Notes: a model not told the origin generated them from the sequence alone. Numbered from the stretch's first letter, positions 40,526-49,935 are shown. The stretch is 64,000 bases of DNA from Aliiruegeria haliotis (GCF_003003255.1 NZ_PVTD01000003.1:62001-126000), one strand, 5' to 3'. Numbers and translations are program-made.

Positions 40526-41467
40526 TCATCTTCCTTGCAACTCCGATCGCTGAAGGAGCGCCGCCTCAGCCAGTTTCGGAAGGATCGCAATGCATTTTCC
40601 GTAGCGCGGCGCGAGCCGGGCCGGATCGCCGGCCATCCGCCAAGCCCATTCCAGCGCCAGTGAACGCACCACACCGGGCGCACGCCGCTGGCATCCGGCA
40701 ATGAAATCGAGCCCGGCTCCCACGGACAGGAACCCCCGGTCCGGCATCCGCGCAAATGCCCGGGACGCAAGGATTTCCTGCTTCGGAGCGCCCAGCGCGA
40801 GCAACCAGATCGCGGCATCGGACTCCTGCATCGTCGAAATAAACACTTCGGCGTCCGTACCGTCGGGGTCGAACCCAACAGGGGGCGCAAGGCAGTTCGC
40901 CACACGAGCATCTGGCGCGTGGGTTTCGATGGCGGTCCTGGCCTGTGCTAGGCTCTCCGGCGTTCCGCCGAACAGGCCAAGCGACACCCCGGTCCTTGCG
41001 GCCATCTCCGCAACTGGGAGGACAAGCTCCGATCCGGGGGTCAGTTTGACGTCCTGACCGGCCATTCTTGCCAGCCAGACAATGGGATTCCCATCCGCGA
41101 CAATGTGGCTGTGCGCGTCATAGGCCTCGCGGAAACGCGCAGAATGGCGCAACTTTACCACGTGATCGAGGTTCAGCGTAGCGACGGCAAACCCGCGCCC
41201 ACGACCGATACGGGCTTCGAGGTCGGTCAGAAGATCCCGGCGGGACTGATGTGTCAGCCCGATCTCGTAGTGCCCGGCGAGCCCCTTACCGGCCGGGGGG
41301 ACATAGATCCTGGCAAAGTACGGAGGGTGTGCCGTGACAAACACTGGACGATCTTCGGGGTCAAGCCACCCGGGAACAGCGCTTCGGGACGCGTGCGCCG
41401 GGCTCTGGCGATTGCCATTGGGCAACCGCGCGCGGGCGTACCCGCGCGGATAGTCTAGATGCGTCAT
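40526..41467 (-). CDS. WecG/TagA/CpsF family glycosyltransferase (GT26)
   Basis: 313-residue GT26-type enzyme. The core begins near residue 80 (GFAVATLNLDHVVKLRHS, ADGNPIVWLARMAG) and continues with LFGGTPESLAQARTAI and LLALGAPKQEILASR, all family hallmarks. A divergent N-terminal extension of about 70 residues precedes it. This family adds the second sugar to an undecaprenyl-linked primer, so it probably acts after the ExoY-like transferase at 45193. The ATG at 41467 is preferred over an in-frame TTG at 41476. Confidence 0.87.
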   Translation of the reverse strand: MTHLDYPRGYARARLPNGNRQSPAHASRSAVPGWLDPEDRPVFVTAHPPYFARIYVPPAGKGLAGHYEIGLTHQSRRDLLTDLEARIGRGRGFAVATLNLDHVVKLRHSARFREAYDAHSHIVADGNPIVWLARMAGQDVKLTPGSELVLPVAEMAARTGVSLGLFGGTPESLAQARTAIETHAPDARVANCLAPPVGFDPDGTDAEVFISTMQESDAAIWLLALGAPKQEILASRAFARMPDRGFLSVGAGLDFIAGCQRRAPGVVRSLALEWAWRMAGDPARLAPRYGKCIAILPKLAEAALLQRSELQGR

Positions 41468-41552
41468 TCTCACCAAAGCTCTGAAACTGTTGCCAGGCTA
41501 GCTGGCGTCCTCTGGACTCTTTCGCGTCCCAGGCGTGTCATCCGTCACACGT

Positions 41553-42410
41553 CTAGGCGTAGTGGTACTGGTCGTCGTATCCATAGGCACCCGCCACGTG
41601 GCGACATTTGCTGAGTATGATGCCCATCACCGTGGTGAGGTCTCCCAAATGGCGAAGTGTCGCCTCTATCTGCGCAGTTTGGGTTTCTTCGGCGGCCACC
41701 ATGAGCAGCACGCAATCGACATTGCTCAGGAACCCGAAATTGTCGTCCGTCGCCATCATCGGCGGCAGGTCGCACAGCACGATATCGGGGTCCAGCTGCG
41801 CCTCCACCTCCGCCAGGCGTGCCTGGGCCTGACGGCTCTGAAGGATCTCCGAGGAAGTCTCCGTCGCACTATCGTTCAATCCAAGCGCGACATTGTCGCC
41901 AAGCCGCAGTGCCAGATCCCGGAAGTCCTTTCTGCCCTCGATGACATCACCGATGTTGCCCCTCGCGTCTTGTCCAAGGACAACGTTCAGGCACGGGCGA
42001 CGAAGGTCGAGATCGAGGATGATCGACCGCACGTCCCGCTGCCGCCGGAAGGCAAATGCAAGGTTGGCGGCGGTGGTGGTCTTTCCGCACCCGGCAGTCG
42101 GCGAAACAAGCCCCACCCGACGCCAGCCATTCTGTCGCGCCTGCTGGAGAATACGAGTGCGAAGCATGTCATATGGCAATGCGCTCGAGCCTCCCTTGAC
42201 GGCTATCATCCGGTTATTTCCAAGTTGTGGAGCATTTTCGTTAATTGGCGGTAAACGACTCCAATTGGCATCCACGGCCCCTGATGCAGGCTGAGGATCG
42301 CCGGGTTCCAGGAGGCCCGTGGGCTGCTGAAGCGGTTGGCCCAAAGGCTGTCCCAGCACCTCTGCACGTTGTTCTCGCGCCTTTTCGATGGCGGCCTGCA
42401 GCCTGTCCAT
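41553..42410 (-). CDS. BY-kinase-type exopolysaccharide ATPase (CpsD/Wzc kinase domain)
   Basis: 285-residue P-loop protein of the bacterial tyrosine kinase group. Walker A SPTAGCGKT (103-111), Walker A' IILDLDLRRP, and a Walker B-like VLCDLPPMMATDD are visible. The last ten residues contain four tyrosines (YGYDDQYHY), the likely autophosphorylation cluster. In Gram-negatives this domain is usually fused to Wzz; here it is a separate protein just after the Wzz-type gene, as in Gram-positive CpsC/CpsD or XrtA-type loci. It probably controls chain length and export. Confidence 0.88.
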   Translation of the reverse strand: MDRLQAAIEKAREQRAEVLGQPLGQPLQQPTGLLEPGDPQPASGAVDANWSRLPPINENAPQLGNNRMIAVKGGSSALPYDMLRTRILQQARQNGWRRVGLVSPTAGCGKTTTAANLAFAFRRQRDVRSIILDLDLRRPCLNVVLGQDARGNIGDVIEGRKDFRDLALRLGDNVALGLNDSATETSSEILQSRQAQARLAEVEAQLDPDIVLCDLPPMMATDDNFGFLSNVDCVLLMVAAEETQTAQIEATLRHLGDLTTVMGIILSKCRHVAGAYGYDDQYHYA

Positions 42411-42445
42411 TCAACGGTTCTCCGGTTTGCTTCCAAACACTTTGC

Positions 42446-44014
42446 TCACCAATGCATTCCGAACCGGTCGAGGAACGTCTGGGCAGCAACCTCCAATGGG
42501 ATGTAGCGGTCGTGCACGAGGTACAGGACTGCCGGCACGCCCACGAGGATTGCCAGTATTGTCAGGAGTTTCGCGCCGCGGTCGGCAACTGCCTGCTGCC
42601 GCGAGCGGATGTAGGGGATCGTTGCGATCGGCATGACGTCGAACTGGGCGACAATGTCATCCGGTCGGCGGGGCGACCGGTTAATGGACTCGATCAGGAA
42701 CACCAGACCGAGACCGGCCGCGATCCCGGCAGCGAGTCCCGCCAGCACCAGCCGAAATCGGTTGGGCTTGACGGGTTTCGTCGGCTCGACAGGCGGTTCG
42801 ACAACGGTGATCCTCTGCCCATGGGACAGCAGTTCGATCCGTTCGCCGGTACTCGCGCGGCTGACCCTGTCCACGGCCGTGTTGTATTGGTCCTGAATGT
42901 TCCTGAGGTCTCGCAGCAGGCCGTCGAGGACGATCCGATTTGCCGGCGTCCTCGCGATAGACGCCTGCAAGGCGGTGACTTCCGCCTCAAGCTCCGCATT
43001 TCGTGTCGACAGGATCGAGATCTCGTCATCGAACTCGCGGACCTGCATGGCCACCAGCGGGTCGGATGCTGCGGTCTCCGCGCCGGTCGCCGACGCGATT
43101 TCCCGGGCGCGTACAGCGGCCTCGGCGTCCAACGTGCCCTCGATCTGCGCAATATGGGATCGAAGCCTCTGCACCTGCGGGCTCTGTTCGGAATAGACCG
43201 TCAAGGCGGCATCCAGCTCCGCATGCACCTTTTCGAGTCGCGCCTCCCGTGGTGAGATCTGCCTTCGGCCCATCGCGGCACTGCTTTCAAGCCTGTCTGC
43301 AAGTTCGGCCATCCGAATGACCTGATCCCTTTGGGTCTGCCGATCAGCAATCTCCGCCTCACCGCGGCTCACGCGCTCCTCAAGGCGCGCCAGCCGGGAC
43401 ATCCGGAAATCCAGCGTCTCCGGGAGATTGTCGGAATTGGACGTCTTGAACGCGAGGATCTGCGCGCTTTTCTTTTCCAGCTCCTCGCCAAGTCGCGCGA
43501 CCTGTTGCTCGAAGAATTCCAGGGTGGAGACTGCCCGTTCGGTCCTACGTTCCGCGTCGCGTTGCAGAATAAACGTCAGGTAGGCGTTCAGAACCGCCGA
43601 CGCTGCCTCGGGCGTGGGGGCGTCGTAGGTTATCTTCATGACTGCTGCCAGGTCGCGACCCGAGGAGCGCCTCAGCGTCGTGTTGGCCCGCATCGCCGAC
43701 ACGATCTCTCCCGGGGTCAGGTCCTCCTGATCTCGCACAGCGGTCAGGGTCGCCGCGATATCCAGTAGGTTGCCGCGCGTGAGAAGCCGTTGTTCGATCA
43801 GTTGAAGCTGTTCCGGGGCGGGCGTGTAGGCAGTCGACTCCGCCAGCCGGTCCGGGATCTGCTTGGATTCGACAACAACACGGAATTCGCCACGGTAAAC
43901 CGGTGGCAAGGTCATCGCCAACCCGACTGCAAATGTCGTGACCGACATTGCCACGATGAGAAACCAGGGGAACCGCCGGGCAAATCGGGAGGCGTAGTAG
44001 CTGAGGTCAGTCAT
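42446..44014 (-). CDS. Wzz/PCP-type chain-length determinant protein
   Basis: 522-residue polysaccharide co-polymerase. A transmembrane helix at about 18-38 is followed by the proline-containing LPPVYRGEFRVVVE. A long helical periplasmic region (about 150-340, coiled-coil-like, for example FFEQQVARLGEELEKKSAQILAF) follows. Near the C-terminus are PTKPVKPNRFRLVLAG and another membrane segment, then a third hydrophobic helix (LLTILAILVGVPAVLYLV). It begins directly after the ATPase stop (TGAATG) and precedes the kinase gene. It works with the BY-kinase and the polymerase. Confidence 0.87.
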   Translation of the reverse strand: MTDLSYYASRFARRFPWFLIVAMSVTTFAVGLAMTLPPVYRGEFRVVVESKQIPDRLAESTAYTPAPEQLQLIEQRLLTRGNLLDIAATLTAVRDQEDLTPGEIVSAMRANTTLRRSSGRDLAAVMKITYDAPTPEAASAVLNAYLTFILQRDAERRTERAVSTLEFFEQQVARLGEELEKKSAQILAFKTSNSDNLPETLDFRMSRLARLEERVSRGEAEIADRQTQRDQVIRMAELADRLESSAAMGRRQISPREARLEKVHAELDAALTVYSEQSPQVQRLRSHIAQIEGTLDAEAAVRAREIASATGAETAASDPLVAMQVREFDDEISILSTRNAELEAEVTALQASIARTPANRIVLDGLLRDLRNIQDQYNTAVDRVSRASTGERIELLSHGQRITVVEPPVEPTKPVKPNRFRLVLAGLAAGIAAGLGLVFLIESINRSPRRPDDIVAQFDVMPIATIPYIRSRQQAVADRGAKLLTILAILVGVPAVLYLVHDRYIPLEVAAQTFLDRFGMHW

Positions 44015-44863
44015 TCACCCGGCCTCGCATTCCATCAGCCCACCGCCGAAAAAGACGCCATCGTCCAGAACCCGCTCCATCACGGATGTGCCGACAACCG
44101 CCTCGGTATCGCTCCATGCGTACAGCATCGCCAGATCGCACAGCTGGTTTATCAACCGTGGAACACCGCCGGTAATGTCATGCGCCATCTCCGCCGCCGT
44201 CAGGTCGATCTCCGCGCCGCACCCACCGGCGAGCTTCAGACGGTGCACGATAAAGGCGACCGTGGATTGGCGGTCCAGCGCGTCGAGATGGAAGTTCGCA
44301 GCAACACGCTGCGCAAGTTGGTGCATGTCGGTGTCGGTCACCATCCGGCGCAAGTCGGGTTGCCCGACGAGGATCAACTGTACCAGTTCATCCTGGTTCG
44401 AGTTGATGTTGGTCAACATCCGCAGCTCTTCCAGCCCGGCCTTGGACAGGTTTTGGGCCTCGTCGAAAATCAGGACGACCCGACGCCCGGCCGCATAGTC
44501 GGCAACCAACAGGTCCTGCAAGCGGCGGAACATCTGCACGTAGCTTTCGCCCTCGTGCAGGTCCATTCCCAGCGCGTTCATCGCCCATTGCAACAACTCG
44601 CCGCGATCGCCTTGCGCATTGGCCACGAGTCCAACGCGCAGGTCGCTCGTCATCCGTCCGAGCAGTGCGTGCAACAAGGTCGTTTTGCCGGCCCCGACTT
44701 CGCCCGTGATCAGAGTGATCGGCGCCCGCGACATCACCCCGTATTCGAGTACCGCGAAGGCGCGCTTGTGCTGCGGGGACCAGAACAGAAGGTCGGGATC
44801 CGGCACCAGAGTAAAGGGTCGCCGGGACAATCCGAAGTAGCCCGCATACATGTCTTGCGACAT
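44015..44863 (-). CDS. ExeA/GspA-like AAA ATPase of the exopolysaccharide locus
   Basis: 282-residue AAA ATPase. The N-terminus YAGYFGLSRRPFTLVPDPDLLFWS and Walker A GEVGAGKTT (54-62), Walker B VVLIFDEAQNL, and arginine-rich LAQRVAANFHLDALD match the ExeA-type ATPases found in XrtA/PEP-CTERM exopolysaccharide loci. The ATG at 44863 has GGAGG six bases upstream (a TTG just before it is rejected). It is the first gene of the minus-strand operon running to 36964. Its role in export is inferred from location; no exosortase gene is present in the window. Confidence 0.85.
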   Translation of the reverse strand: MSQDMYAGYFGLSRRPFTLVPDPDLLFWSPQHKRAFAVLEYGVMSRAPITLITGEVGAGKTTLLHALLGRMTSDLRVGLVANAQGDRGELLQWAMNALGMDLHEGESYVQMFRRLQDLLVADYAAGRRVVLIFDEAQNLSKAGLEELRMLTNINSNQDELVQLILVGQPDLRRMVTDTDMHQLAQRVAANFHLDALDRQSTVAFIVHRLKLAGGCGAEIDLTAAEMAHDITGGVPRLINQLCDLAMLYAWSDTEAVVGTSVMERVLDDGVFFGGGLMECEAG

Positions 44864-45192
44864 CAAGAGCCTCCATCAGGGGCGACGGCGCAAGGCAGCT
44901 ACCATGCGTGTTCTCGATCGCACCGAGGCAACACCGAACCTCCCTCTGAGTGCTGGAGACCGGCCCTGCCGTCACAATTGCCCAAAGCCCCGCCGATTGC
45001 GGCGCCAGGAAGGTCCCACCGTTCGCCGGCGGTCGCCTTCGGACACTCGGCAATGAACGCCAATTCGGTTAACCAAGTGTTACTGATTTCACTAAAATTG
45101 ACTGGTCTGTCCTGTCCCCCACAGCAAAAGCTGCTACTGTGGATCGTGTTGCGGAAACCAGGTGGTGACCGACGGCGGCGTAGTCAGGTGCA
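44864..45192. promoter_or_regulatory. Divergent control region of the exopolysaccharide genes
   Basis: 329 bases between the divergent ATPase and sugar-transferase genes, which should contain both promoters. An AT-richer stretch around 45060-45110 includes the perfect palindrome GGTTAACC (45067-45074). No regulator can be assigned to it. No open frame here looks real. Confidence 0.45.
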
Positions 45193-45888
45193 ATGGCGTT
45201 TTTATCCAACGATCCGACAGAACATAATCGACACAGGGTCCCGATTTCGGAGTCCGATCCCGTTGAAAGCAGGCACTCCCGGTCGATCTACCGCCGCTTT
45301 GGGAAGCGCGCGTTCGACATCCTTGCGGTGCTCCTGTTCTCTCCCGTGGTCATCCCCATCGTGGCCGCCGCCGCCATTGCAGTACGTCTTGAGAACGGGC
45401 CTGCATTTTATCGTCAGAAACGTATCGGCAAGGACGGAAAGACCTTCCAGATGGTCAAGATCCGCACGATGGTGCCGGACGCGGAAGAACACTTGGAGGC
45501 CTACCTTGCCCAAACGCCTTCAGCGAAGGCCGAATGGGATCACTGCCAGAAACTTCGGGACGATCCCAGAATCACCCGCGTCGGGCGGGTCTTGCGACGC
45601 ACATCCCTCGACGAGTTGCCGCAGGTCTGGAACGTTCTGATCGGGGACATGTCGCTGGTCGGTCCCCGCCCGATGATGGTGGACCAGACGGAGCTTTACC
45701 CCGGCACGGCCTATCGCCGGTTGCGGCCGGGCATCACCGGACCCTGGCAGGTATCGGATCGGCACGAAACGAGCTTCTCTGCCCGCGCGGCCTACGATGC
45801 CGCCTATGAACGCGACCTGTCATTTTCGCATGACGTTCGATTGCTGGCAAAAACCGCCGGTGTGGTTCTGCGTTGCACGGGGATCTGA
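45193..45888 (+). CDS. Undecaprenyl-phosphate sugar phosphotransferase (ExoY/WbaP type)
   Basis: 231-residue initiating sugar transferase. A transmembrane helix (about 43-63) is followed by the family signature KRIGKDGKTFQMVKIRTM, RVGRVLRRTSLDELPQVWNVL, MSLVGPRPM and LRPGITGPWQVS. The length and single helix fit the ExoY-like monotopic group. It would load the first sugar-1-phosphate onto undecaprenyl phosphate and start repeat-unit assembly. It is transcribed away from the ATPase-Wzz operon. The sugar identity (galactose or glucose are common) is not determined. Confidence 0.92.
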   Translation: MAFLSNDPTEHNRHRVPISESDPVESRHSRSIYRRFGKRAFDILAVLLFSPVVIPIVAAAAIAVRLENGPAFYRQKRIGKDGKTFQMVKIRTMVPDAEEHLEAYLAQTPSAKAEWDHCQKLRDDPRITRVGRVLRRTSLDELPQVWNVLIGDMSLVGPRPMMVDQTELYPGTAYRRLRPGITGPWQVSDRHETSFSARAAYDAAYERDLSFSHDVRLLAKTAGVVLRCTGI

Positions 45889-46179
45889 GGCGCCACTTTT
45901 AAAGCGGTTTCAGGGTCCTTCAGTGGCCTGCAAGCGATGCGACGCGTGGCCGGCATCCCGGATCTCTCCTTCTGAGGGTGAAGCCCCCAATGGCGTGGCG
46001 CGCACGTGCCTGCGTCAACGCTGGCCGAGAGCCAGCAACCCAGATCCGAAGCGCAGGACCGGCGAACTCGAATAGAGAGCGACCGCAGGTGGAAGCGTCT
46101 TGACCGCGCGTTCGGGTGTTGCGGGTCGCCGTCCCAGACCTCCGAAGATCGGCAAGGCTGACGACACGTTGCCCCCCAC

Positions 46180-46210
46180 AAAAAAAGCCGCACCCGTTTC
46201 CGGATGCGGC
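46180..46210 (-). terminator. Rho-independent terminator of the TRAP operon
   Basis: On the minus strand, GCCGCATCCG, a GAAA loop and CGGGTGCGGC are followed by seven T residues. It lies about 43 bases past the dctM-type stop. The rest of 45889-46252 shows no gene. Confidence 0.93.
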
Positions 46211-46252
46211 GCAGGTGTTTCTCCGGCCCGGTGGCGGGCCGGGTAGACCGTG

Positions 46253-47536
46253 TTACCCACCAAGCACGCTCGGCAGGGTCATGGAGATTGCCGGCACGTA
46301 GGTCACGAGGATCAGCGCCACGAGAATGGCCAGGTAGAAGGGAAGGATGGACTTCAACGTGTCCTCGATCCGGATCTTGCCCACGGCGCATCCCGTGAAG
46401 AGACAGGTCCCAACCGGCGGGGTGCAAAGCCCGAGGCCGAGGTTCACCAGCATCATGATCCCGAATTGGATCGGGTCCATTCCAAGGTCCTTGGCGATGG
46501 GCAGGAAGATCGGCGTGCAGATCAGGATCAGCGCCGCCATGTCCATGATCATACCCAGAACCAGCAGCATCATGTTGATCATGAGCAGGATCATGATCTT
46601 GTTGCTGGAGATGCTGACCAACAGGTTGGAGAGCTTGTCGGGGACCTGATAGATGACCAGAAGGTAGGCAAATGCACCGGCGAAGCCGATCAGGATCATC
46701 ACCATGGCCGTTGTACGCACCGCGGAGGTGAGCGCCGTGGTGAACTCCTTCCAGCCGAGCGTCCGGTAGAAGAAGGCAGTGAGGACCACCGCGTAGATCG
46801 CTCCGAAAGCGCCCGATTCCGTCACCGTGAAGATACCCGAAAGCACACCGCCCACGATGATCACTGCAGTGATCAGCCCGGGAACAGCGGTTGCACCCGT
46901 GCGCGCAACCTCTCCCCACCCGGGGAACGGTTCAGCAGGGTACTTGCGCTTGATGGCGATGAAATAGGCCGCCACGGCCAAACACAGACACATCATCACG
47001 CCCGGCACGACACCGGCCAGAAAGAGCTTGGATACCGAGATGCCGCCGCCTGCCGCCACGGCATAGATGATCATGTTGTGGCTGGGTGGGATTACGATAC
47101 CGGCAATGGACGATGTGACTGTCACGTTGACGGCGTAGTCGGCATGGTAGCCGCGCTGCTTCATCACCGGGATCAGGATCGAACCGAGCGCCGAGATGTC
47201 GGCGATGGCCGAGCCGGAGATGCCGCCAAAGAGCATCGAGGACAGGATGTTCACCGTCGCCAGTCCGCCCCGGATGTGACCCACAAGGGTCGAGGCGAAC
47301 TTGACAAGCCGGATCGCGATGCCGCCGTGCAACATGATCTCGCCGGCAAAGACAAAGAACGGAATTGCCAGCAGCGCGAAGACGTTGATCCCAGCCATGG
47401 TGCGCTGGAAGGTCAGCAGAAGCGGGAACCCTTCGAACCACATTGCTGAGGCTGCCGCAATACCCATGGCGAAGGCCACTGGGACACCGATAACTACACT
47501 TCCGAAGAAGATTCCAAGGAGAATGCCAAGTCCCAT
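46253..47536 (-). CDS. dctM: TRAP transporter large permease (DctM type)
   Basis: 427-residue polytopic membrane protein with about 12 hydrophobic segments. The family motifs FGGISGSAIADISALGSILIP, PPSHNMIIYA, FTVTESGAFGAIYA and LNLGLGLCTPPVGTCLF-like VNLGLGLCTPPVG are present. It is the ion-coupled translocation subunit of the tripartite transporter. It follows the small permease by three bases. Substrate specificity resides in the binding protein. Confidence 0.95.
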   Translation of the reverse strand: MGLGILLGIFFGSVVIGVPVAFAMGIAAASAMWFEGFPLLLTFQRTMAGINVFALLAIPFFVFAGEIMLHGGIAIRLVKFASTLVGHIRGGLATVNILSSMLFGGISGSAIADISALGSILIPVMKQRGYHADYAVNVTVTSSIAGIVIPPSHNMIIYAVAAGGGISVSKLFLAGVVPGVMMCLCLAVAAYFIAIKRKYPAEPFPGWGEVARTGATAVPGLITAVIIVGGVLSGIFTVTESGAFGAIYAVVLTAFFYRTLGWKEFTTALTSAVRTTAMVMILIGFAGAFAYLLVIYQVPDKLSNLLVSISSNKIMILLMINMMLLVLGMIMDMAALILICTPIFLPIAKDLGMDPIQFGIMMLVNLGLGLCTPPVGTCLFTGCAVGKIRIEDTLKSILPFYLAILVALILVTYVPAISMTLPSVLGG

Positions 47537-47539
47537 AGT

Positions 47540-48079
47540 TCAGCTCTCCTCGTGGTGGACGGGATCGGGATAGCGTTCACCGTTCCGCCAGTAAATGACT
47601 CGAAAGACTGCCCGGCAGCCGGCGAAGAGCATGATCAGGCCGCCACTGCAAACCATTGCAAGGGTCCGGAAGCTCTCGGGAATATTCAGCATCGGCAACA
47701 GGGTGTCCCAGCCGAAGTTGAACAGCACGATCCCGCCGTAGAGCATGACGGCTCCGAAACTGGCGAGGATAATGTCGATGATGAAACGGAGAAAGCCGGA
47801 GACTTTCGGTCCGAGCGCGTCGCGGAACAGCGTTACGCCAAGGTGGAATTGCTCATGGATGCCGACGGCAGCTCCAAGGAAGGCGATGTAGGCAACCAGA
47901 AGGAGGCCCAATTGCTCGACCCACGTCGGAGTCACGTTCATCACGTAGCGTCCCCAGACGAGCCAACCGAAGGAGGCAACGAGGACGGTGAGTGCGATGG
48001 CGCAGATAATGAGGCAGAGCTTTGAAAGGAGGCCTAGCCACCCCTCGATCCTCTGCACGAAGGCTAGGCTGTTTGACAT
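47540..48079 (-). CDS. dctQ: TRAP transporter small permease (DctQ type)
   Basis: 179-residue membrane protein with four hydrophobic helices. The motif YVMNVTPTWVEQLGLLLVAYIAFLG (read from about residue 45) with the W-E-E-like segment, followed by GAAVGIHEQFHLGVTLF, is typical of DctQ. It partners DctM. It lies between the large permease and the binding protein gene in the usual order P-Q-M on the minus strand. Confidence 0.93.
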   Translation of the reverse strand: MSNSLAFVQRIEGWLGLLSKLCLIICAIALTVLVASFGWLVWGRYVMNVTPTWVEQLGLLLVAYIAFLGAAVGIHEQFHLGVTLFRDALGPKVSGFLRFIIDIILASFGAVMLYGGIVLFNFGWDTLLPMLNIPESFRTLAMVCSGGLIMLFAGCRAVFRVIYWRNGERYPDPVHHEES

Positions 48080-48145
48080 GCCCCTGACTTTCTTTAGTGG
48101 CTGGCGCCCCGGAACGACCCGGGGCGCCGCAGGTTCAGGTATTGA

Positions 48146-49138
48146 TCACTCGAAGTTCTGGAACAGCTCGACGATCTCTTTCATGTCCGGGTTCTCGGCC
48201 AGGTACTTTTCATAGACCGGCGCCATGGCTTCCTGGAACGGTGTCTTGTCCTCGATCATATTGACCTCGACGCCACCGGCCTTGACGACTTCCATCGACT
48301 TGGCTTCGCGCTCGGCCCAGAGCTCGCGCTGAAGCATGGTCGAGTTCTTGCCAGCTTCCTTGACGATCTCTTGCTGTTCCGGGGTCAACGTGTCCCAGGT
48401 CTTCTTGGCGATGACCAGGACTTCCGGAATGATCAGGTGTTCAGAGATCGAGTAGTAAGGAGCGACCTCGTAGTGAGCGGTCGACTCGTAGGACGGCGGG
48501 TTGTTCTCGGCGCCGTCGACCACGTTGGTCTTGATCGACTGGTACACTTCAGCGAAGGCCATCGGCGTTGCGTTGCCACCGAGGGCGGCGATCATGTCAA
48601 CGAACAGGTCGTTGTTCATGACGCGAACCTTCATCCCGGTCATGTCTTCCGGCGTGTTGATCGGGCCCTTCGAGTTGTAGAAGGAACGCGCGCCGGCGTC
48701 ATAGTAACCAAGTGCGATCACGCCTTTTTTCTCAAGACCGGCGGCGAGTGCCTCACCCGGCGCGCCGTCCATGGCACGGTGCATCTGATCGATGCTCTTG
48801 AAGATAAACGGCAGAGACACAACGTTGGCTTCGGGAGCCACAGGGCCCCACGGACCAAGGCTGAACTCAGCGAAGTCGATGATGCCGAGGCGTACCTGCT
48901 CGATGGCGTCGGGCTGCGAGCCGAGAACGCCGTTGTGGAACACCTTGCCCTTGATCTCTCCACCGGTCTTCTCGGTGACTTCGGCCATGAAGGCCTCCAT
49001 ACCGTGCGAAACCGGATAGTCTTCGACGTGGATGTTCCAACCACGCCAGTCCTTGGCCTCCGCCATCGGCGCTGCAACAACGGCAGCAAGAGCGATTGCG
49101 CTCGCGAAGGCGGTTGCCCCGAAACCTCTAAATGCCAT
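48146..49138 (-). CDS. dctP: TRAP transporter substrate-binding protein (DctP type), probably for a uronate or other carboxylate
   Basis: 330-residue periplasmic binding protein. The signal peptide (about 1-28, ending AEA) precedes the mature domain. R172 in MKVRVMNNDL is the carboxylate-clamping arginine of DctP proteins, and R151 in GARSFY is a second candidate ligand arginine. VDGAENNPPSY is also typical. GGGAGG lies upstream of the ATG. The ligand is inferred from context: the divergent regulators and alginate genes suggest an unsaturated or simple uronate. Other organic acids remain possible. Confidence 0.9.
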   Translation of the reverse strand: MAFRGFGATAFASAIALAAVVAAPMAEAKDWRGWNIHVEDYPVSHGMEAFMAEVTEKTGGEIKGKVFHNGVLGSQPDAIEQVRLGIIDFAEFSLGPWGPVAPEANVVSLPFIFKSIDQMHRAMDGAPGEALAAGLEKKGVIALGYYDAGARSFYNSKGPINTPEDMTGMKVRVMNNDLFVDMIAALGGNATPMAFAEVYQSIKTNVVDGAENNPPSYESTAHYEVAPYYSISEHLIIPEVLVIAKKTWDTLTPEQQEIVKEAGKNSTMLQRELWAEREAKSMEVVKAGGVEVNMIEDKTPFQEAMAPVYEKYLAENPDMKEIVELFQNFE

Positions 49139-49187
49139 GAAATCCTCCCTTCAGTCATTAGGATTTGGTGGCGCGACCCTAGCTTCA

Positions 49188-49203
49188 TTACAAATATTTA
49201 CAA
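49188..49203. promoter_or_regulatory. Candidate operator upstream of the TRAP operon
   Basis: TTACAA at 49188-49193 is repeated at 49198-49203, about one helical turn apart, in an AT-rich stretch about 50 bases upstream of dctP. The same hexamer occurs in the control regions of both GntR-family genes. Binding by either regulator is inference. Confidence 0.45.
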
Positions 49204-49214
49204 TATCAAGTTGT

Positions 49215-49900
49215 GCGACACTTTTGGCATATCAGATTCAACCCTCACTGGAAGGTGTTGCGTAGCAGGTAAGACGCTGAAACCGCATCATTTTCTCGAA
49301 ACCACCGAAGCAATCCCTTTGCGCATCGACACGGCTGTGCGCAGCCCATGCCACGTTTTTGGCGCCGAATCCGAGCCTGAAACTCCGTGGGATCGAGTCG
49401 ATTGACCACGATCCAGCGCAGCGCGCCGCGACCTCGCCACCGCGACCTTTCCGACGTCGCCGACAGGATCGCACGTCCAAGCGTTGCATATCGTGAGGAT
49501 CGTGCTCCGGACTTCCGGAACCGAAGTACTTCGGCAGCATAAACCACCGACGGTCATCGAGGTATTCACCCAACCTGTCCATCTAGACGCGCCGGTTTGC
49601 AAACCGCAGCGGACAGCTACCCGCAACCTGTCCAAATACCGGCCATCCGGCGGAACCACCGGAACCGTCACAACTCTGGCGTCAGGAACGCCGCCCGCCC
49701 TCGTTGCGATTGCCCTCGGCGGCGGGCCGATCTCGCCGCACTCCATATCCATCAGTTCGGCTCGCCAACCTACAGAGCGAGGCGTTTCCTCCGATCTGGG
49801 CGGCCTCGATCTCCGAGACGATTTTGCCAGCCAAGGACGACCCCCGCGCGCCGACAGCCCGACGCAGCGCTCGTCCCCACCACGCACCCCTTGAAAAAAG
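49215..49900. other. Long gap between the TRAP operon and the regulator gene
   Basis: About 690 bases with no gene that I can support. A minus-strand open frame of 114 residues (49238-49582) begins MDRLGEYLDDRRWFMLPKYF, which looks protein-like. It lacks a recognised family and degenerates into low-complexity arginine-rich sequence. A decayed gene is possible. No insertion-sequence ends were noticed. Confidence 0.4.
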
Positions 49901-49917
49901 TTGTGCCGATAGCGTGA

Positions 49918-49935
49918 ACAAATTTTACAAATTTC
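49918..49935. promoter_or_regulatory. Candidate operator upstream of the first GntR-family gene
   Basis: Two adjacent nine-base units, ACAAATTTT and ACAAATTTC, form a tandem repeat containing TTACAA. It lies about 130 bases before the first regulator gene, in a locally AT-rich stretch. It resembles the sites near 49188 and 50972. Confidence 0.45.

Noticed and set aside
45067-45074. Palindrome GGTTAACC as a specific operator
   Set aside because: Too short and found once; no matching second site or regulator was identified, so it is only mentioned within the divergent region.
46250-47449. 399-residue plus-strand open frame opposite dctM
   Set aside because: Histidine/aspartate-rich antisense shadow of a membrane protein gene.
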